From NCBI RefSeq assembly GCF_003944715.1, contig NZ_RWIT01000006.1, positions 124,001 to 188,000 of the forward strand: a DNA stretch of 64,000 nucleotides, given 5' to 3'. Source of the DNA: Hymenobacter rigui. Its GTDB lineage: Bacteria > Bacteroidota > Bacteroidia > Cytophagales > Hymenobacteraceae. The notes under the pieces are model-generated. The model saw only the letters and a list, made by a program, of their open reading frames with translations, searched no databases and was not told where the DNA came from. Below are positions 1 to 8,818 of this stretch, piece by piece. The stretch's first letter is position 1; each line of letters begins with the position of its first letter. The position numbers were made by a program, and so were the translations under genes.

Positions 1-411
1 CTGAATGGCGGCATCAATACTCATGGCCGGCACTTTCTGGAGCACAATATTGGCCCGCCCAATGCCGATGAAGCAGCCACCCCACAGGCGGCTTACAATG
101 GGGTTGGTGGTGGGAATGTTGAAGAAATCGAGCTGTTGCTGCTCAATTCCGTCGCCGCCACCGCCACCGCCGGTAGTCGAAATGTCGGAGCCAATGTCAC
201 CGATACCCCACAGGGCGTAGTTGTACTGCCCGCCTTTGCCCAGCTCGCTGTAAATAGCGTTGGTAGCCTGAATGGCATCGGTGGTGGTTTTGTAGAAGTT
301 GGCATCGGTTACCTGGTCAGTCGGGGATTCCGAAAGGAATTCCTTCCCGCAGCCGGTCAGCAGGCCCAGCGTCAGCAGGGTAGCACTGGTATATTTTGTG
401 ATGAAGCTCAT
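1..411 (-). CDS. SusD/RagB-family nutrient-binding lipoprotein, N-terminal part
   Basis: The first 137 codons of a SusD-like lipoprotein are present and the gene runs off the left edge. The protein starts at the ATG at 411 and has a short hydrophobic signal ending in a lipobox LLTGC, with the lipidated Cys at residue 21. The following residues (FLSESPTDQVTDANFYKT) are the usual SusD opening. SusD proteins sit on the outer face of the outer membrane and form the lid of the SusC transporter, capturing glycans or peptides. The gene follows susC on the same strand with a 90 bp gap, the standard order, so the two are probably co-transcribed. The substrate cannot be read from this part, but the nearby GH5 gene suggests a polysaccharide. 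Confidence 0.9.
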   Translation of the reverse strand, partial: MSFITKYTSATLLTLGLLTGCGKEFLSESPTDQVTDANFYKTTTDAIQATNAIYSELGKGGQYNYALWGIGDIGSDISTTGGGGGGDGIEQQQLDFFNIPTTNPIVSRLWGGCFIGIGRANIVLQKVPAMSIDAAIQ

Positions 412-501
412 CGTCAGAAACTGTTAGGGAATTTTGTTGGTAGCCGGGTAACCGGAAGCTCAGCACGTAGCGTGCCGGCTCCCGGCCCCTGGCATCAGAC
501 A

Positions 502-3500
502 CTAGAAACCGATGTTGAGACCAGCCAGGAATACCCGCGGCTGCGGATAAATGCCCAGGTCAACACCACGGGAACCTACCTCCGGGTCGTAGCCGGTGTA
601 CTTGGTCAGCGTCAGCAGGTTCTGCGCCGATACGTACAGCCGCACCTGCTTGGCCGCAATGCGGCTCATGACCGTGGTGGGCAGCGAGTAGCCTAGCGTG
701 AGGGTTTTGATACGCAGGTAGGAGCCATCCTCCAGGAAGTAGCTGCTTACCCGCAGGTTGGTGTTGGGGTCACCGGCCACGGCCCGGGGTACATCGTTGC
801 TGGTGCCGGGGCCCGTCCAGCGGCCCAGTACCCGCTTGCTGCCGCTGCTGTTGCCATACAGCGGGCTTTCCAAGATGTAGCGGTTCTGGTTGTAGATGTC
901 GTTGCCCTGGGAGCCCTGAATGAACATGTTCAGATCAAAGCCGCCGAAGGTGAGCGTGTTGTTGATGCCGTAGGTAAAATCGGGGTTGGGGTTGCCGATG
1001 AACGTCCGATCCGATGCGTTAATCACACCGTCGTTGTTCAGGTCTTTGAAGCGGATGTCGCCGGGGGCCGCCCCGTTCTGGGTAGCGTGGTTTTTCACGT
1101 CCTCCGGCGTCTGGAACAAGCCGTCAGCCACATAGCCATAGAACGAGCCGAAAGGCTGGCCTTTATCATAGCGGACAATCACACCGCTCAGCGCGCCCAG
1201 GCCATCGTAGGGCTGCCCTACCCCCAGCGACTCCAGCTTGGTTTTGTACGCCGACACGTTCAGGGTAGTGGTCCAGTTGAATGCCCGGCCCGAACCCTGC
1301 ACGTTGTGCGAGGTAAAGGAGAAGTCGATGCCGCGGTTGTAGGCGTTGGCCGCGTTACGGTTTACGCTCTCATACGTACCCGATACCAACGACACCGGCA
1401 CCGGCGCAATCAGGTTGGGCGAAGTCCGGTCGTATACGTCCACCGTAGCTTCAAAACGGTTATCCAGGAAGCCCATATCCAGGCCAATGTTGGTCTGGTT
1501 GTTGGTTTCCCAGCGCAGGTCCGGGTTGGCCAGGCGGGTAGGTGCGGCCCCGGTCTGGATGGTGCCGTTCGGCCCGAAGGGATACGAAATCTGGGAGTTG
1601 ATGGCGTAGAGGTAGGCAAAGCGGCCGGCGTTGTTGGGGTTACCCACTTTGCCGTAGCCCGCGCGCAGCTTCAGGTTGCTGATTACGCTGTTGCCTTTCA
1701 GGAAATCCTCCTCCGAGATGCGCCAGCCGGCCGATACGCCGGGGAAGAAGCCAAACTGGTCGCCGGGAATGAAGGCACCCGAGCCGTCGTAGCGGGCAAT
1801 GGCTTGGAACAGGTATTTACCGGCAAACTCGTAGTTCAGGCGAGCAAAGTAGCTGGCCAGGTGCGAGGTGGGGTTGATGATACCCGCGTTGGCCAGGGAC
1901 GTGTTCAGCGGCCCGGTGTTAATCACCTGCAGGTCGTTGCGCTGGTAGCCAGTGCGATAGGCCTCCACGTTGCTGTAGTTGAACCACTGCGCCGACTGCC
2001 CCAGCAGCACCGTTACCTGGTGCTTGTCGTTGAACAGGTGGTCGTAGGTAGCGGTGTTTTCTACCAGGTAGCTGGGTGCGTACGACGACGTGGCCGAAGC
2101 GCCGGCCAGGTTATAGCGGGTGCTGTACACCTCGTTGCCAACGCGCAGCTCGGGCACCGTAGGCCGGAACGAGTTGAAGTTGTCGAAGATGAAGTCGGCC
2201 CCGATGTTGGTACGGAAGCGCAGGCCCTTCACCGGTTCCAGCTCCGCGAAAATGGTGGTGAGGGCGCGGTTGCGAACAAACTTCTGGTTGTTGAGGGTGG
2301 CCGCCGCAATGGGGTTTTCCTCAATGAAGTTATCCTGGGCCCCGCGGGGCTCATAGTAGTAGCCGTCGGGGCGGTACACCGGAATAATGGCCGGGATGCG
2401 CAGCGTCTGCTGCACCGTGCCGTACTCGCCGTTATTGCTGGTAATCTGGCGGTCTTCCAGGTGGGTCAGCGAGATGCTGTTGCCCAGCTTCAGCACCTTG
2501 TTCACCTGCACGTCGCCGTTGGCCCGCAGCGTGAAGCGCTCAAACTTGGAGCCCACAATGGTACCATCCTGCTGGAAGTAGCTGCCCGACACGGCGAAGC
2601 GGGCCTTGTCGGAGCCGCCCGTAGCCGAGAGGGAGTAGTTCTGAATGGCGGCGCGGCGGAACACCTCGTCCTGCCAGTCGGTGCCTTCGCCCAACGAGGC
2701 CGGGTCGCGCAGGCGGTCTACCACAATCGGCTCGCCGCCGGCAATGCGGTTTTCATTGTTGATAACGGCGTACTCCTGGGCATTCAGCAGCGGCAGCTTG
2801 CGCCATACCTGCTGCACGCCGCGGTAGGCATCCAGGTTGATGGTGGAGGTACCAGCCTTGCCGCGCTTGGTGGTGATAATCACTACCCCGTTGGCAGCGC
2901 GCACCCCGTAAATAGCCGTGGCCGACGCATCCTTCAGGATGTCAATGGTTTCAATGTCGTTGGGGCTGATGGCGTTCAGCTGGTTTTCACCGCCCTCGGG
3001 CAGCGGGAAGCCGTCCACCACGTACAGCGGGTTGTTATTACCTGCCGACGTAATACCCCGCACCCGGATGGAAGTGCCGGCCGCCCCGCCCGGGGCCCCA
3101 CCGTTGGAGGTTACCGTGACGCCGGCCGCCCGGCCCTGCAGCGCCTGCGTGGCATCAGCTACGGGCTGCGAGGCAATTTCGCGGGAGGAAACCGACGATA
3201 CGGCCCCCGTTACGCTGCCGCGCTCCTGGGTACCGTAGCCTACTACTACTACCTCGCTCAGCGCGCGGGTATCTTCGGTAAGCTTAATTGTGAGGTTGCT
3301 GGTAGCTCCGGTTATGGGAACTTCGCGGCGGGCAAACCCCACGTAGCTGATAACCAGCGTGGAGTTTTCGGGTACGTTCAGGCTGAATACCCCATCGGAG
3401 TTGGTGGTGGTGCCAATGCTGGTGCCCTTCACAATGATGGTAACACCCGGCAGTGGGTCGCCGTTTTCCTGAGTTATCCGGCCTGACACCGGCACATCGG

Positions 3501-3633
3501 CCAGCGCCGTTAGTCGGACGGCCGCTGAGGGAAGGCTGGCGGGAGCAGCCGCCACTGATGGTAGGGCCGGCAAACCGATGGCCGCCAGCCACATTGCCCG
3601 GCGTAGCGCCTGAGGGTAGAGGTGTTGGTTCAT
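502..3633 (-). CDS. SusC/RagA-family TonB-linked outer membrane transporter
   Basis: This encodes a TonB-dependent outer membrane importer of about 1043 residues, typical for SusC. An N-terminal signal (residues 1-30) is followed by a CarboxypepD_reg-like beta-sandwich (about 49-125), the SusC signature LSEVVVVGYGTQ (125-136), a plug domain and a long 22-strand barrel ending in a terminal Phe, as outer membrane proteins do. The frame stays open upstream to 3762, but the ATG at 3633 directly precedes the signal peptide and is preferred. It pairs with the SusD gene just downstream. A good -33/-7 promoter (3954-3923) places a transcript start roughly 280 nt before the ATG, leaving a long 5' leader of unknown role. 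The substrate is unknown; location next to a GH5 enzyme and a sensor argues for a glycan. Confidence 0.93.
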   Translation of the reverse strand: MNQHLYPQALRRAMWLAAIGLPALPSVAAAPASLPSAAVRLTALADVPVSGRITQENGDPLPGVTIIVKGTSIGTTTNSDGVFSLNVPENSTLVISYVGFARREVPITGATSNLTIKLTEDTRALSEVVVVGYGTQERGSVTGAVSSVSSREIASQPVADATQALQGRAAGVTVTSNGGAPGGAAGTSIRVRGITSAGNNNPLYVVDGFPLPEGGENQLNAISPNDIETIDILKDASATAIYGVRAANGVVIITTKRGKAGTSTINLDAYRGVQQVWRKLPLLNAQEYAVINNENRIAGGEPIVVDRLRDPASLGEGTDWQDEVFRRAAIQNYSLSATGGSDKARFAVSGSYFQQDGTIVGSKFERFTLRANGDVQVNKVLKLGNSISLTHLEDRQITSNNGEYGTVQQTLRIPAIIPVYRPDGYYYEPRGAQDNFIEENPIAAATLNNQKFVRNRALTTIFAELEPVKGLRFRTNIGADFIFDNFNSFRPTVPELRVGNEVYSTRYNLAGASATSSYAPSYLVENTATYDHLFNDKHQVTVLLGQSAQWFNYSNVEAYRTGYQRNDLQVINTGPLNTSLANAGIINPTSHLASYFARLNYEFAGKYLFQAIARYDGSGAFIPGDQFGFFPGVSAGWRISEEDFLKGNSVISNLKLRAGYGKVGNPNNAGRFAYLYAINSQISYPFGPNGTIQTGAAPTRLANPDLRWETNNQTNIGLDMGFLDNRFEATVDVYDRTSPNLIAPVPVSLVSGTYESVNRNAANAYNRGIDFSFTSHNVQGSGRAFNWTTTLNVSAYKTKLESLGVGQPYDGLGALSGVIVRYDKGQPFGSFYGYVADGLFQTPEDVKNHATQNGAAPGDIRFKDLNNDGVINASDRTFIGNPNPDFTYGINNTLTFGGFDLNMFIQGSQGNDIYNQNRYILESPLYGNSSGSKRVLGRWTGPGTSNDVPRAVAGDPNTNLRVSSYFLEDGSYLRIKTLTLGYSLPTTVMSRIAAKQVRLYVSAQNLLTLTKYTGYDPEVGSRGVDLGIYPQPRVFLAGLNIGF

Positions 3634-3922
3634 GAATGTGTGGGAATTGAGGGAAGTTAAAAGCAGGTAAAAAACCGGCAAGTACTGGGCCCATCCTTGG
3701 GATGAACAGGCAACCGGAGAATAAAACAAAGAGGAAAAACCAACCAGTCGTGTGGCCTGCATTGGTGCCGGAACCGGTGAGTTAAATCAGCGTGTGCAAC
3801 CAAGATTGGCAGCACATCCATTGCGTGGCACCGGGCAACAGGTACTCTAAGCAGACTCAGTCGAAGCGACTTCAGATGGGGAACTGCTATCTGGCTTAGG
3901 GAAGCAGGGGTAATTAAACACT

Positions 3923-3954
3923 CAAATATATCGGGGCTTGTTTCGGAAAAGCAA
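3923..3954 (-). promoter_or_regulatory. Candidate promoter of susC
   Basis: On the minus strand TTG at 3954-3952 and TATATTTG at 3930-3923 are 21 nt apart. This matches the Bacteroidota pattern of a -33 TTTG-like box and a -7 TAnnTTTG box. The same arrangement, with flanking identities, is found upstream of the GH5 gene at 8550-8519. Confidence 0.6.
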
Positions 3955-4013
3955 TATCAAAACCCCCTAAAACGGCTGGAATAAGCGTTTTTAACCTTAC
4001 TACACAACTGGAT

Positions 4014-4169
4014 TATACACTTACCACACACGCAAAAAACATAACTTACGGCCTCAAAACTCTGCAATGGGCATTCGGCAGTAAGTGTAGCACCACGTAA
4101 AAAACAATCAAAAAAGAGACATTTGTGGGTAAGTTTTTTACACTTATTTCTCAATTAGTGTCCACTTAC
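4014..4169. promoter_or_regulatory. Repeat-rich upstream regulatory region of susC
   Basis: This AT-rich stretch between the receptor gene and susC carries five copies of ACTTAC or its complement GTAAGT (4019, 4044, 4081, 4129 and 4164). It also carries a 24 bp element at 4014-4037 that matches 21 of 24 positions of an element upstream of the GH5 gene (8611-8634), and a CACGTAAAAAA box at 4094-4104 that recurs at 8693-8703. The 24 bp element lies 83 nt upstream of the -7 box of susC; the GH5 copy lies 84 nt upstream of its own. Binding by an activator is an inference; the positional conservation is visible. Confidence 0.5.
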
Positions 4170-4194
4170 CTACCAAAGAGGTTCTTAAAACCAA

Positions 4195-4260
4195 TGATGC
4201 CCCTTTGACTTACTGCGGTCTTTGATAGGTTCAAAACCGTTGCAAGTCAAAGGGGCATCA
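4195..4260. repeat. Perfect 17 bp inverted repeat with 32 nt loop
   Basis: Arms 4195-4211 and 4244-4260 are perfectly complementary (TGATGCCCCTTTGACTT on the left). The loop contains a smaller GGTT/AACC hairpin. It lies 45 bp past the stop codon of the receptor gene. On the minus strand it is followed by TTGGTTTTAAG, so it could be a terminator of the GH5-receptor operon with a weak U-tract, or an operator for susC. Confidence 0.55.
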
Positions 4261-4304
4261 GCCCGTTGGCCCAAACAGGGCAGTGGATTTTGCAGATCGG
4301 GGCG

Positions 4305-6305
4305 CTACTCTTGCACCAAAGTTTCGGCAGCTACATTCTCCTCTGGCTCGGTGGTGGTGGCATCCAGCAGCACATGAGTCCAGCCTTCGTTCTCATCAAA
4401 GTCGGGGGAGAGACGGCGGCGACGCATGGCTTCCATCACTTTCTGGCTGAAGCTCCAGCAGGTGCCCTGCCGCAAATCGAGCAGGCGGGAAAGCTCCTGG
4501 GAAGAGTAGTTACCCTTGTGGGTGTAAATCAGAAAGACGGCGTAGAATGCCTTGATAATCGAGAACTTGCACTTCTGCAGCAGGGTGTAGGCCGTGGCTG
4601 ACTCCACGTAGCGGCACTTAGTGCAACGGCGGGAATGAGGCTCCCGCCCGTCGCAATACTTCTCGTGGCCACACTTGCGGCAGTGGTAGCCATCTGCCCA
4701 CTTCAGGTTGGCCAGGTAGGCGAGGCAGGCGTCCTTATCGGGATAAATCTGGCTAAACTCGCCGAAATCCACCTCCTTCGAAAGAACCCGGGCCGTTTTC
4801 ACCTCCTGCAGGTCCTGCTGCAGCTCGGTGTTCAGCTTTTCAATAGCTGCCGACTGCAGGGCCAGTAACCCATTCGCGTGCAGCAGCTCCCGGTTCTGCG
4901 CCGCAATGGTGTCGCTCTGCTGCCGGAGCTCGTCGGTGCGCTGGGCTACCAGACTTTCCAGTTCAGAATTGAGCTGGTCTTTGAGCTCCTGGTTGCGCTG
5001 AAGCTGCTCCACCAGCTGCTCCTGCACCAAATGCTTTTTGCGCAGCTGCTTCACCAGCTTACCCTGGGCCCGGATGGTGGCATCCTTGATAGCCTTGATT
5101 TTCTCGCCCAGCGCGTACGAGAGCACCACTACTTCAATCACAAAGGCCACGTTCATGCTATATACCGTGCCGGTATTGGTGAACATGCTGATGCCCAGCT
5201 TTCTGAGAATAAGAAAGCCTACGCTGATGGCGACCAGCGCGTGGGCCAGCAGGAAAAAGCGGGCCGTGCGCTGCCCCCGCTGCCACACCCGCAGTGCGGC
5301 GTAGTAGATGAGGCCGTAGGGCAGCAGGTAAAACCAGAAACCCCAGCCCGAATGCAGCCAGAGCGCATCAATAACCAGCCCGATAACGCTCATGATAACT
5401 ACGCCCCGCACCCATCGGTCGAAACGGGGCAGGCGCAGGGACATATCCAGAAACTGCCGGGCATAGTAGCTGAACGTGAGCAGCAGTAGAATGGGCGAGC
5501 CTGCCACAATCAGCTCATTCAGAGCTGGATAATTGGGCCACAAGTACTGAAAACCCAACCCGTCTTCCGACAGAAATACCAGGCTGCAGCTGAGCACGTA
5601 CAGCACGTAGCGCAGGTAGGTTTGCTCACCAATGAACAGGTAGAGGCACAGGTTATATACCACCATAATCAGCAGAATACCATAAAAGCCGCCCAGCAGG
5701 CCATACTCCGTCTGGAAGTGAATGGCGAGGGGCTGCTCAGTGCGTAAGCGGCTGAGAAAGGTGGTTTTGGAGCTGGAAACCAGCCGTAGGTAGTATGTCT
5801 GGGTTTGCTCCGACTGCAACGGCAGCCGGAACAGGAAGTTCTTGTAGGGAAATTTGCGCGTAATCAGCGGCCGGTCGGAGCCGGTAATGGTGGGGGCGGC
5901 CCCGTCGGCTGGGAAAAACTCTACGCTATTCAGGTGAGAGTCAAACATTTCCAGGTACCAGTGCTGCTGGAGCTGCCCCTGCGCCCGAATCTCCAGCCGC
6001 AGCCAGTACGCCGAGCCGGGGTGGTCCATGGTAGTGGTGGGAAGCATGCTGCCGGCCTTGAACTGCGCCGCCCGCGCGGGCTGGCGCACATCCTGAATGG
6101 TTAACTGACCGGTCGGGTCTTCCAGCACACTGTAGTAGCCGGGGTCCACAAACAGTTCCTGCAGACGGGGCGTTACCCGCAGGGTGTCGGCAGGACGGGC
6201 ACCAGCGCGCAGGCTGGCAGCCGTTAGCAGCAGCAGTATACCAGCCAGCAGGAGGGAGTGCCAGGTGGGGCGCTGCACTGGAGTAAGAAAGGTTACGCGC
6301 TTCAT
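4305..6305 (-). CDS. 7TM-DISM membrane sensor fused to a transposase-type zinc ribbon
   Basis: This 666-residue protein has an N-terminal hydrophobic signal (about 15-35), a periplasmic 7TMR-DISMED2-like beta domain (about 45-190) and a seven-helix 7TM-DISM membrane block (about 200-400). A long Gln/Glu/Leu-rich coiled coil (about 405-505) follows. The C-terminus is unusual: CxxC pairs at 542/545 and 561/564 in the context CRKCGHEKYC and RRCTKCRYVE, then a helical segment like the helix-turn-helix part of IS1595-type transposases (IIKAFYAVFLIYTHKG). No DDE catalytic domain follows. Normal 7TM-DISM proteins end in kinase, cyclase or DNA-binding domains, so a membrane-tethered DNA-binding role is a reasonable inference. 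It starts 37 bp after the GH5 gene and precedes susC, so it may sense glycan products and control the locus. Confidence 0.85.
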   Translation of the reverse strand: MKRVTFLTPVQRPTWHSLLLAGILLLLTAASLRAGARPADTLRVTPRLQELFVDPGYYSVLEDPTGQLTIQDVRQPARAAQFKAGSMLPTTTMDHPGSAYWLRLEIRAQGQLQQHWYLEMFDSHLNSVEFFPADGAAPTITGSDRPLITRKFPYKNFLFRLPLQSEQTQTYYLRLVSSSKTTFLSRLRTEQPLAIHFQTEYGLLGGFYGILLIMVVYNLCLYLFIGEQTYLRYVLYVLSCSLVFLSEDGLGFQYLWPNYPALNELIVAGSPILLLLTFSYYARQFLDMSLRLPRFDRWVRGVVIMSVIGLVIDALWLHSGWGFWFYLLPYGLIYYAALRVWQRGQRTARFFLLAHALVAISVGFLILRKLGISMFTNTGTVYSMNVAFVIEVVVLSYALGEKIKAIKDATIRAQGKLVKQLRKKHLVQEQLVEQLQRNQELKDQLNSELESLVAQRTDELRQQSDTIAAQNRELLHANGLLALQSAAIEKLNTELQQDLQEVKTARVLSKEVDFGEFSQIYPDKDACLAYLANLKWADGYHCRKCGHEKYCDGREPHSRRCTKCRYVESATAYTLLQKCKFSIIKAFYAVFLIYTHKGNYSSQELSRLLDLRQGTCWSFSQKVMEAMRRRRLSPDFDENEGWTHVLLDATTTEPEENVAAETLVQE

Positions 6306-6342
6306 GGGAACTTCTAAAGTACGAAAACCTGCCAGTGTTTAA

Positions 6343-8220
6343 TTACTCACCAGCTCCCGCGCCGGCGCGGGCGGGTACAAACCGCAGCCAGCCCAGCTGG
6401 TTGAGTGGGCCCTCTATGGCTACCCGCAGAGTATGCTGCCCGGCTGGCAGGACTGGGGTTTGTAGCCCAACGGTAACCCAGCCGGTGCCGGCCGGCACCG
6501 ATACGGTACCCAGGGACAGGTCGCCCAGGGTAAGGCGAAGCTGCCCGGGCTGGGCACCAGGGCGCAGATACAGCTCCGTCTGATAACTGGCTGCGGAACT
6601 GATGTTTACTGTGTACGTCAGCCATTCGCCGGGCTGGAGCTGCTCCACGGCAAATCCATTAGGCAGCTCGGGACTAGGTGCAATGTCCACGCCATCGTTG
6701 CGGTAAGCCAGGCCGAGGTTGTGCGGGGTCAGGTCGCGGTAGTCGGTGCGGGTGGAGTAGGTGTCGTGGTAAGCCACGCCGTCACGGCCCAGGTCGTAGT
6801 CGGTGGCCGCAATAGTGCCCGGAATAGTAAGAGGTCGGAAGGGTTGTTGAGAATCAGCGGGTTGGGTGAGGGCAGCGGCTACATCGGCATTGATCTGGCA
6901 ATTGGCAAACCGGATATTGTGCAGCAACGCGGCCCGGCCCTGGGGCGTGAGGATGCTGCCGTAGGGCGCAATGCGCAGCAGGCCCGCGCCGGAATCTACC
7001 CGCTTAATGTTCCAATGCCCCCAGCCGATGCCCCGGTCGTTGAGGCTCTGCACTGCGGTGGCAAACCAGTCATTGGAGTTTTCGCCGGTTTCGCCTACCC
7101 ACACCGGTACCTGCCACTTGTCGCGGAAGGCTGTGAGGTTGCTGAATAGGTTGATCTGGTTAGGGTTGGGGTCGGCGGCCTCGGCGGTGTTTGGGCACCA
7201 ATAGCGGTGAGCGTTGTATACCAAGTTGGCGGTACTTTTTACCTTAAGCTTGTCGGGGGTGAGGTTGGTGTACTCGTTGCCATACCCGTTGCCTTCCAGC
7301 ATGATGAGGTGCTGATCATTGCGGGCCCGTACGGCATCAATCAGGCGAGAGTACAGCGCATTTAATTCTTGGTTATCAGATGATAAACCATTGGCGGCAT
7401 TCAGGCCATGGGGCTCATTGATGAGGTCATATAAGGCAATAGTCGGCTCGGTGCGGTACCGGTCGGCCAGCGTTTCCCACAATCGTACCGTTATATCCTG
7501 GTAAATCAGGCGTCCCTGGCTGTCGTGCCGCTTCCAGAGGTCCAGGGGCCGAAAGTTGTCGTTGATGTTGCGGTCGGTGCCCTGACCGCCGGGGGCCGCG
7601 TGCAGGTCCAGCACTACATACAGGTTATTGGCGGCGCACCACTTCACCACCTCATCAATGTAGCGGATGCCTTCCAGCTTAGCGGGTCGGGCAAATAGCT
7701 GGCCCTTGTCATACCACTGGCTGAGCTGCTGTACGTAAGCATCCAGTTTTTGCGGGTTCTGCGGGTGCCGGATTACCTCGGTTCGGGCATGGCGCTGCTC
7801 CGGAGTCAGAAACAAATCATAGTGCAGCGGCAGCCGGACGCAGTTAAAGCCCTGCCGGGCCAGAAAGTCGATATCAGCCTTCGTGATGAACTGCTGCCGA
7901 TACTGGCGGTAAAACTTCTCCATTTCCGCCTCCGACATGGTGCGCAGCAGCCCCTGTTTGATGCGCCATTGGCTGTTGAGGGTATCGGTGCCGAGTATGT
8001 AGCTTTCCTGCAACAGCCAGCCCCCCACATTATAGCCCCGTAACACTACTTCCTGACCGACGGCATTCACGGTTTTAGGACCTGCTGCGTGCAAAAAATT
8101 CAGTCGTTGGGCGTGGGCCGGGCCAGCCAGTGCCAGCAGCCCGCCCAGCAACAGCCCGAGCACCCCGGAAATAACGGATGGCCCGTATAGACCTGGTACC
8201 GGTCTGTTTTGGCAAATCAT
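6343..8220 (-). CDS. Secreted GH5-family glycosidase with C-terminal CBM6-like domain
   Basis: The protein (625 residues from the ATG at 8220) has a signal peptide ending near residue 37 (AGPAHAQ). A GH5-type TIM barrel follows, opening RGYNVGGWLLQESY. The acid/base Glu lies in DLINEPHG (E269) and the nucleophile in VPVWVGETGE (E377), both at expected places. Residues about 465-615 form a beta-sandwich resembling CBM6 (GEWLTYTVNI, ending LGWLRF). Family knowledge gives a retaining beta-glycosidase; the opening resembles exo-beta-1,3-glucanases, but the exact substrate is an inference. The frame is open to 8496, but the upstream part is low-complexity and lacks a signal. It heads the minus-strand cluster with the sensor 37 bp downstream and has its own consensus promoter at 8550-8519. 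Confidence 0.87.
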   Translation of the reverse strand: MICQNRPVPGLYGPSVISGVLGLLLGGLLALAGPAHAQRLNFLHAAGPKTVNAVGQEVVLRGYNVGGWLLQESYILGTDTLNSQWRIKQGLLRTMSEAEMEKFYRQYRQQFITKADIDFLARQGFNCVRLPLHYDLFLTPEQRHARTEVIRHPQNPQKLDAYVQQLSQWYDKGQLFARPAKLEGIRYIDEVVKWCAANNLYVVLDLHAAPGGQGTDRNINDNFRPLDLWKRHDSQGRLIYQDITVRLWETLADRYRTEPTIALYDLINEPHGLNAANGLSSDNQELNALYSRLIDAVRARNDQHLIMLEGNGYGNEYTNLTPDKLKVKSTANLVYNAHRYWCPNTAEAADPNPNQINLFSNLTAFRDKWQVPVWVGETGENSNDWFATAVQSLNDRGIGWGHWNIKRVDSGAGLLRIAPYGSILTPQGRAALLHNIRFANCQINADVAAALTQPADSQQPFRPLTIPGTIAATDYDLGRDGVAYHDTYSTRTDYRDLTPHNLGLAYRNDGVDIAPSPELPNGFAVEQLQPGEWLTYTVNISSAASYQTELYLRPGAQPGQLRLTLGDLSLGTVSVPAGTGWVTVGLQTPVLPAGQHTLRVAIEGPLNQLGWLRFVPARAGAGAGE

Positions 8221-8518
8221 AACACAGAAATATGGGTGGGATGGGAAGGGGCGGTACGGGAGAAAAAAACAAGGCGGAGAAGCTCCGCCCCGTTTCTGCT
8301 TTTTCTCACTCGTGAAGAAGGGGGTGCGCCCACAGAGCGCGGCAGCCTGTTGCGTTGCAGCGGCTCTGGCTGCGAAGGGTACTATTGCTGCTGCCGCCGA
8401 CGTTCGCCAGGGCGGCAACAGCCTGGGATATGGAGCGCGCGGCCAATGGGAAAGGCAACGGCCGCGGCGCACGCAGACCCGGTACGCAGAACCCAACCGT
8501 GGGTGGGCGGCACCTAAT

Positions 8519-8550
8519 CAAATGTAAGGGCGCGCACGGCAGAAAATCAA
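8519..8550 (-). promoter_or_regulatory. Candidate promoter of the GH5-sensor operon
   Basis: TTG at 8550-8548 and a perfect -7 box TACATTTG at 8526-8519 are 21 nt apart on the minus strand. The flanking sequence, including GAAAA-CAA around the -33 and AAACGGCT at 8568-8575, has direct counterparts at the susC promoter (AAACGGCT at 3970-3977). Confidence 0.6.
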
Positions 8551-8610
8551 GGCGTGAAACCGGTTAGAAACGGCTTAAAAGGCACTTTTGCATTTGGTTG
8601 CTTAGTAGGC

Positions 8611-8703
8611 TATACGCTTACAGCACACGCAAAAGGTTCGGCCCAGGGGAGTTTTCGGGGTGGCACTGGCTTGAAGTGGCACGGCTAAAAAACACGTAAA
8701 AAA
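8611..8703. promoter_or_regulatory. Upstream elements shared with the susC promoter
   Basis: The 24 bp element at 8611-8634 matches 21 of 24 bases of the element at 4014-4037. The box CACGTAAAAAA recurs at 8693-8703, 82 bp further out (80 bp in the susC case). The rest of the 598 bp between the GH5 start and crtD holds no convincing gene. Because crtD reads the other way from this region, an effect on carotenoid genes is possible but not shown. Confidence 0.45.
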
Positions 8704-8818
8704 ATGTCGGCAGCTTCCAATTATTTTTCGGTGGACGGCTGGCCACCGGTTCCTGCCTATGCTGAGCAAACATTTCCCGAAGTAGGCTTGTGTTAGGTCC
8801 GTCAATACTCCGTTCTTC

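Noticed and set aside
1087..3486. A long open frame (799 codons) on the plus strand opposite susC
   Set aside because: It is exactly antisense to a complete, motif-rich SusC gene; the predicted protein is low-complexity and has no domain. High GC leaves such frames open.
3957..4154. A 65-codon minus-strand frame in the susC upstream region
   Set aside because: It spans the GTAAGT repeats and promoter-like elements, has an odd Cys-rich composition and no relatives that I recognise; regulation explains the sequence better.
4195..6305. An intact IS1595-type insertion sequence, suggested by the zinc ribbon and nearby inverted repeat
   Set aside because: There is no DDE transposase domain, the zinc ribbon is continuous with a membrane receptor, and the 17 bp repeat does not flank the gene.
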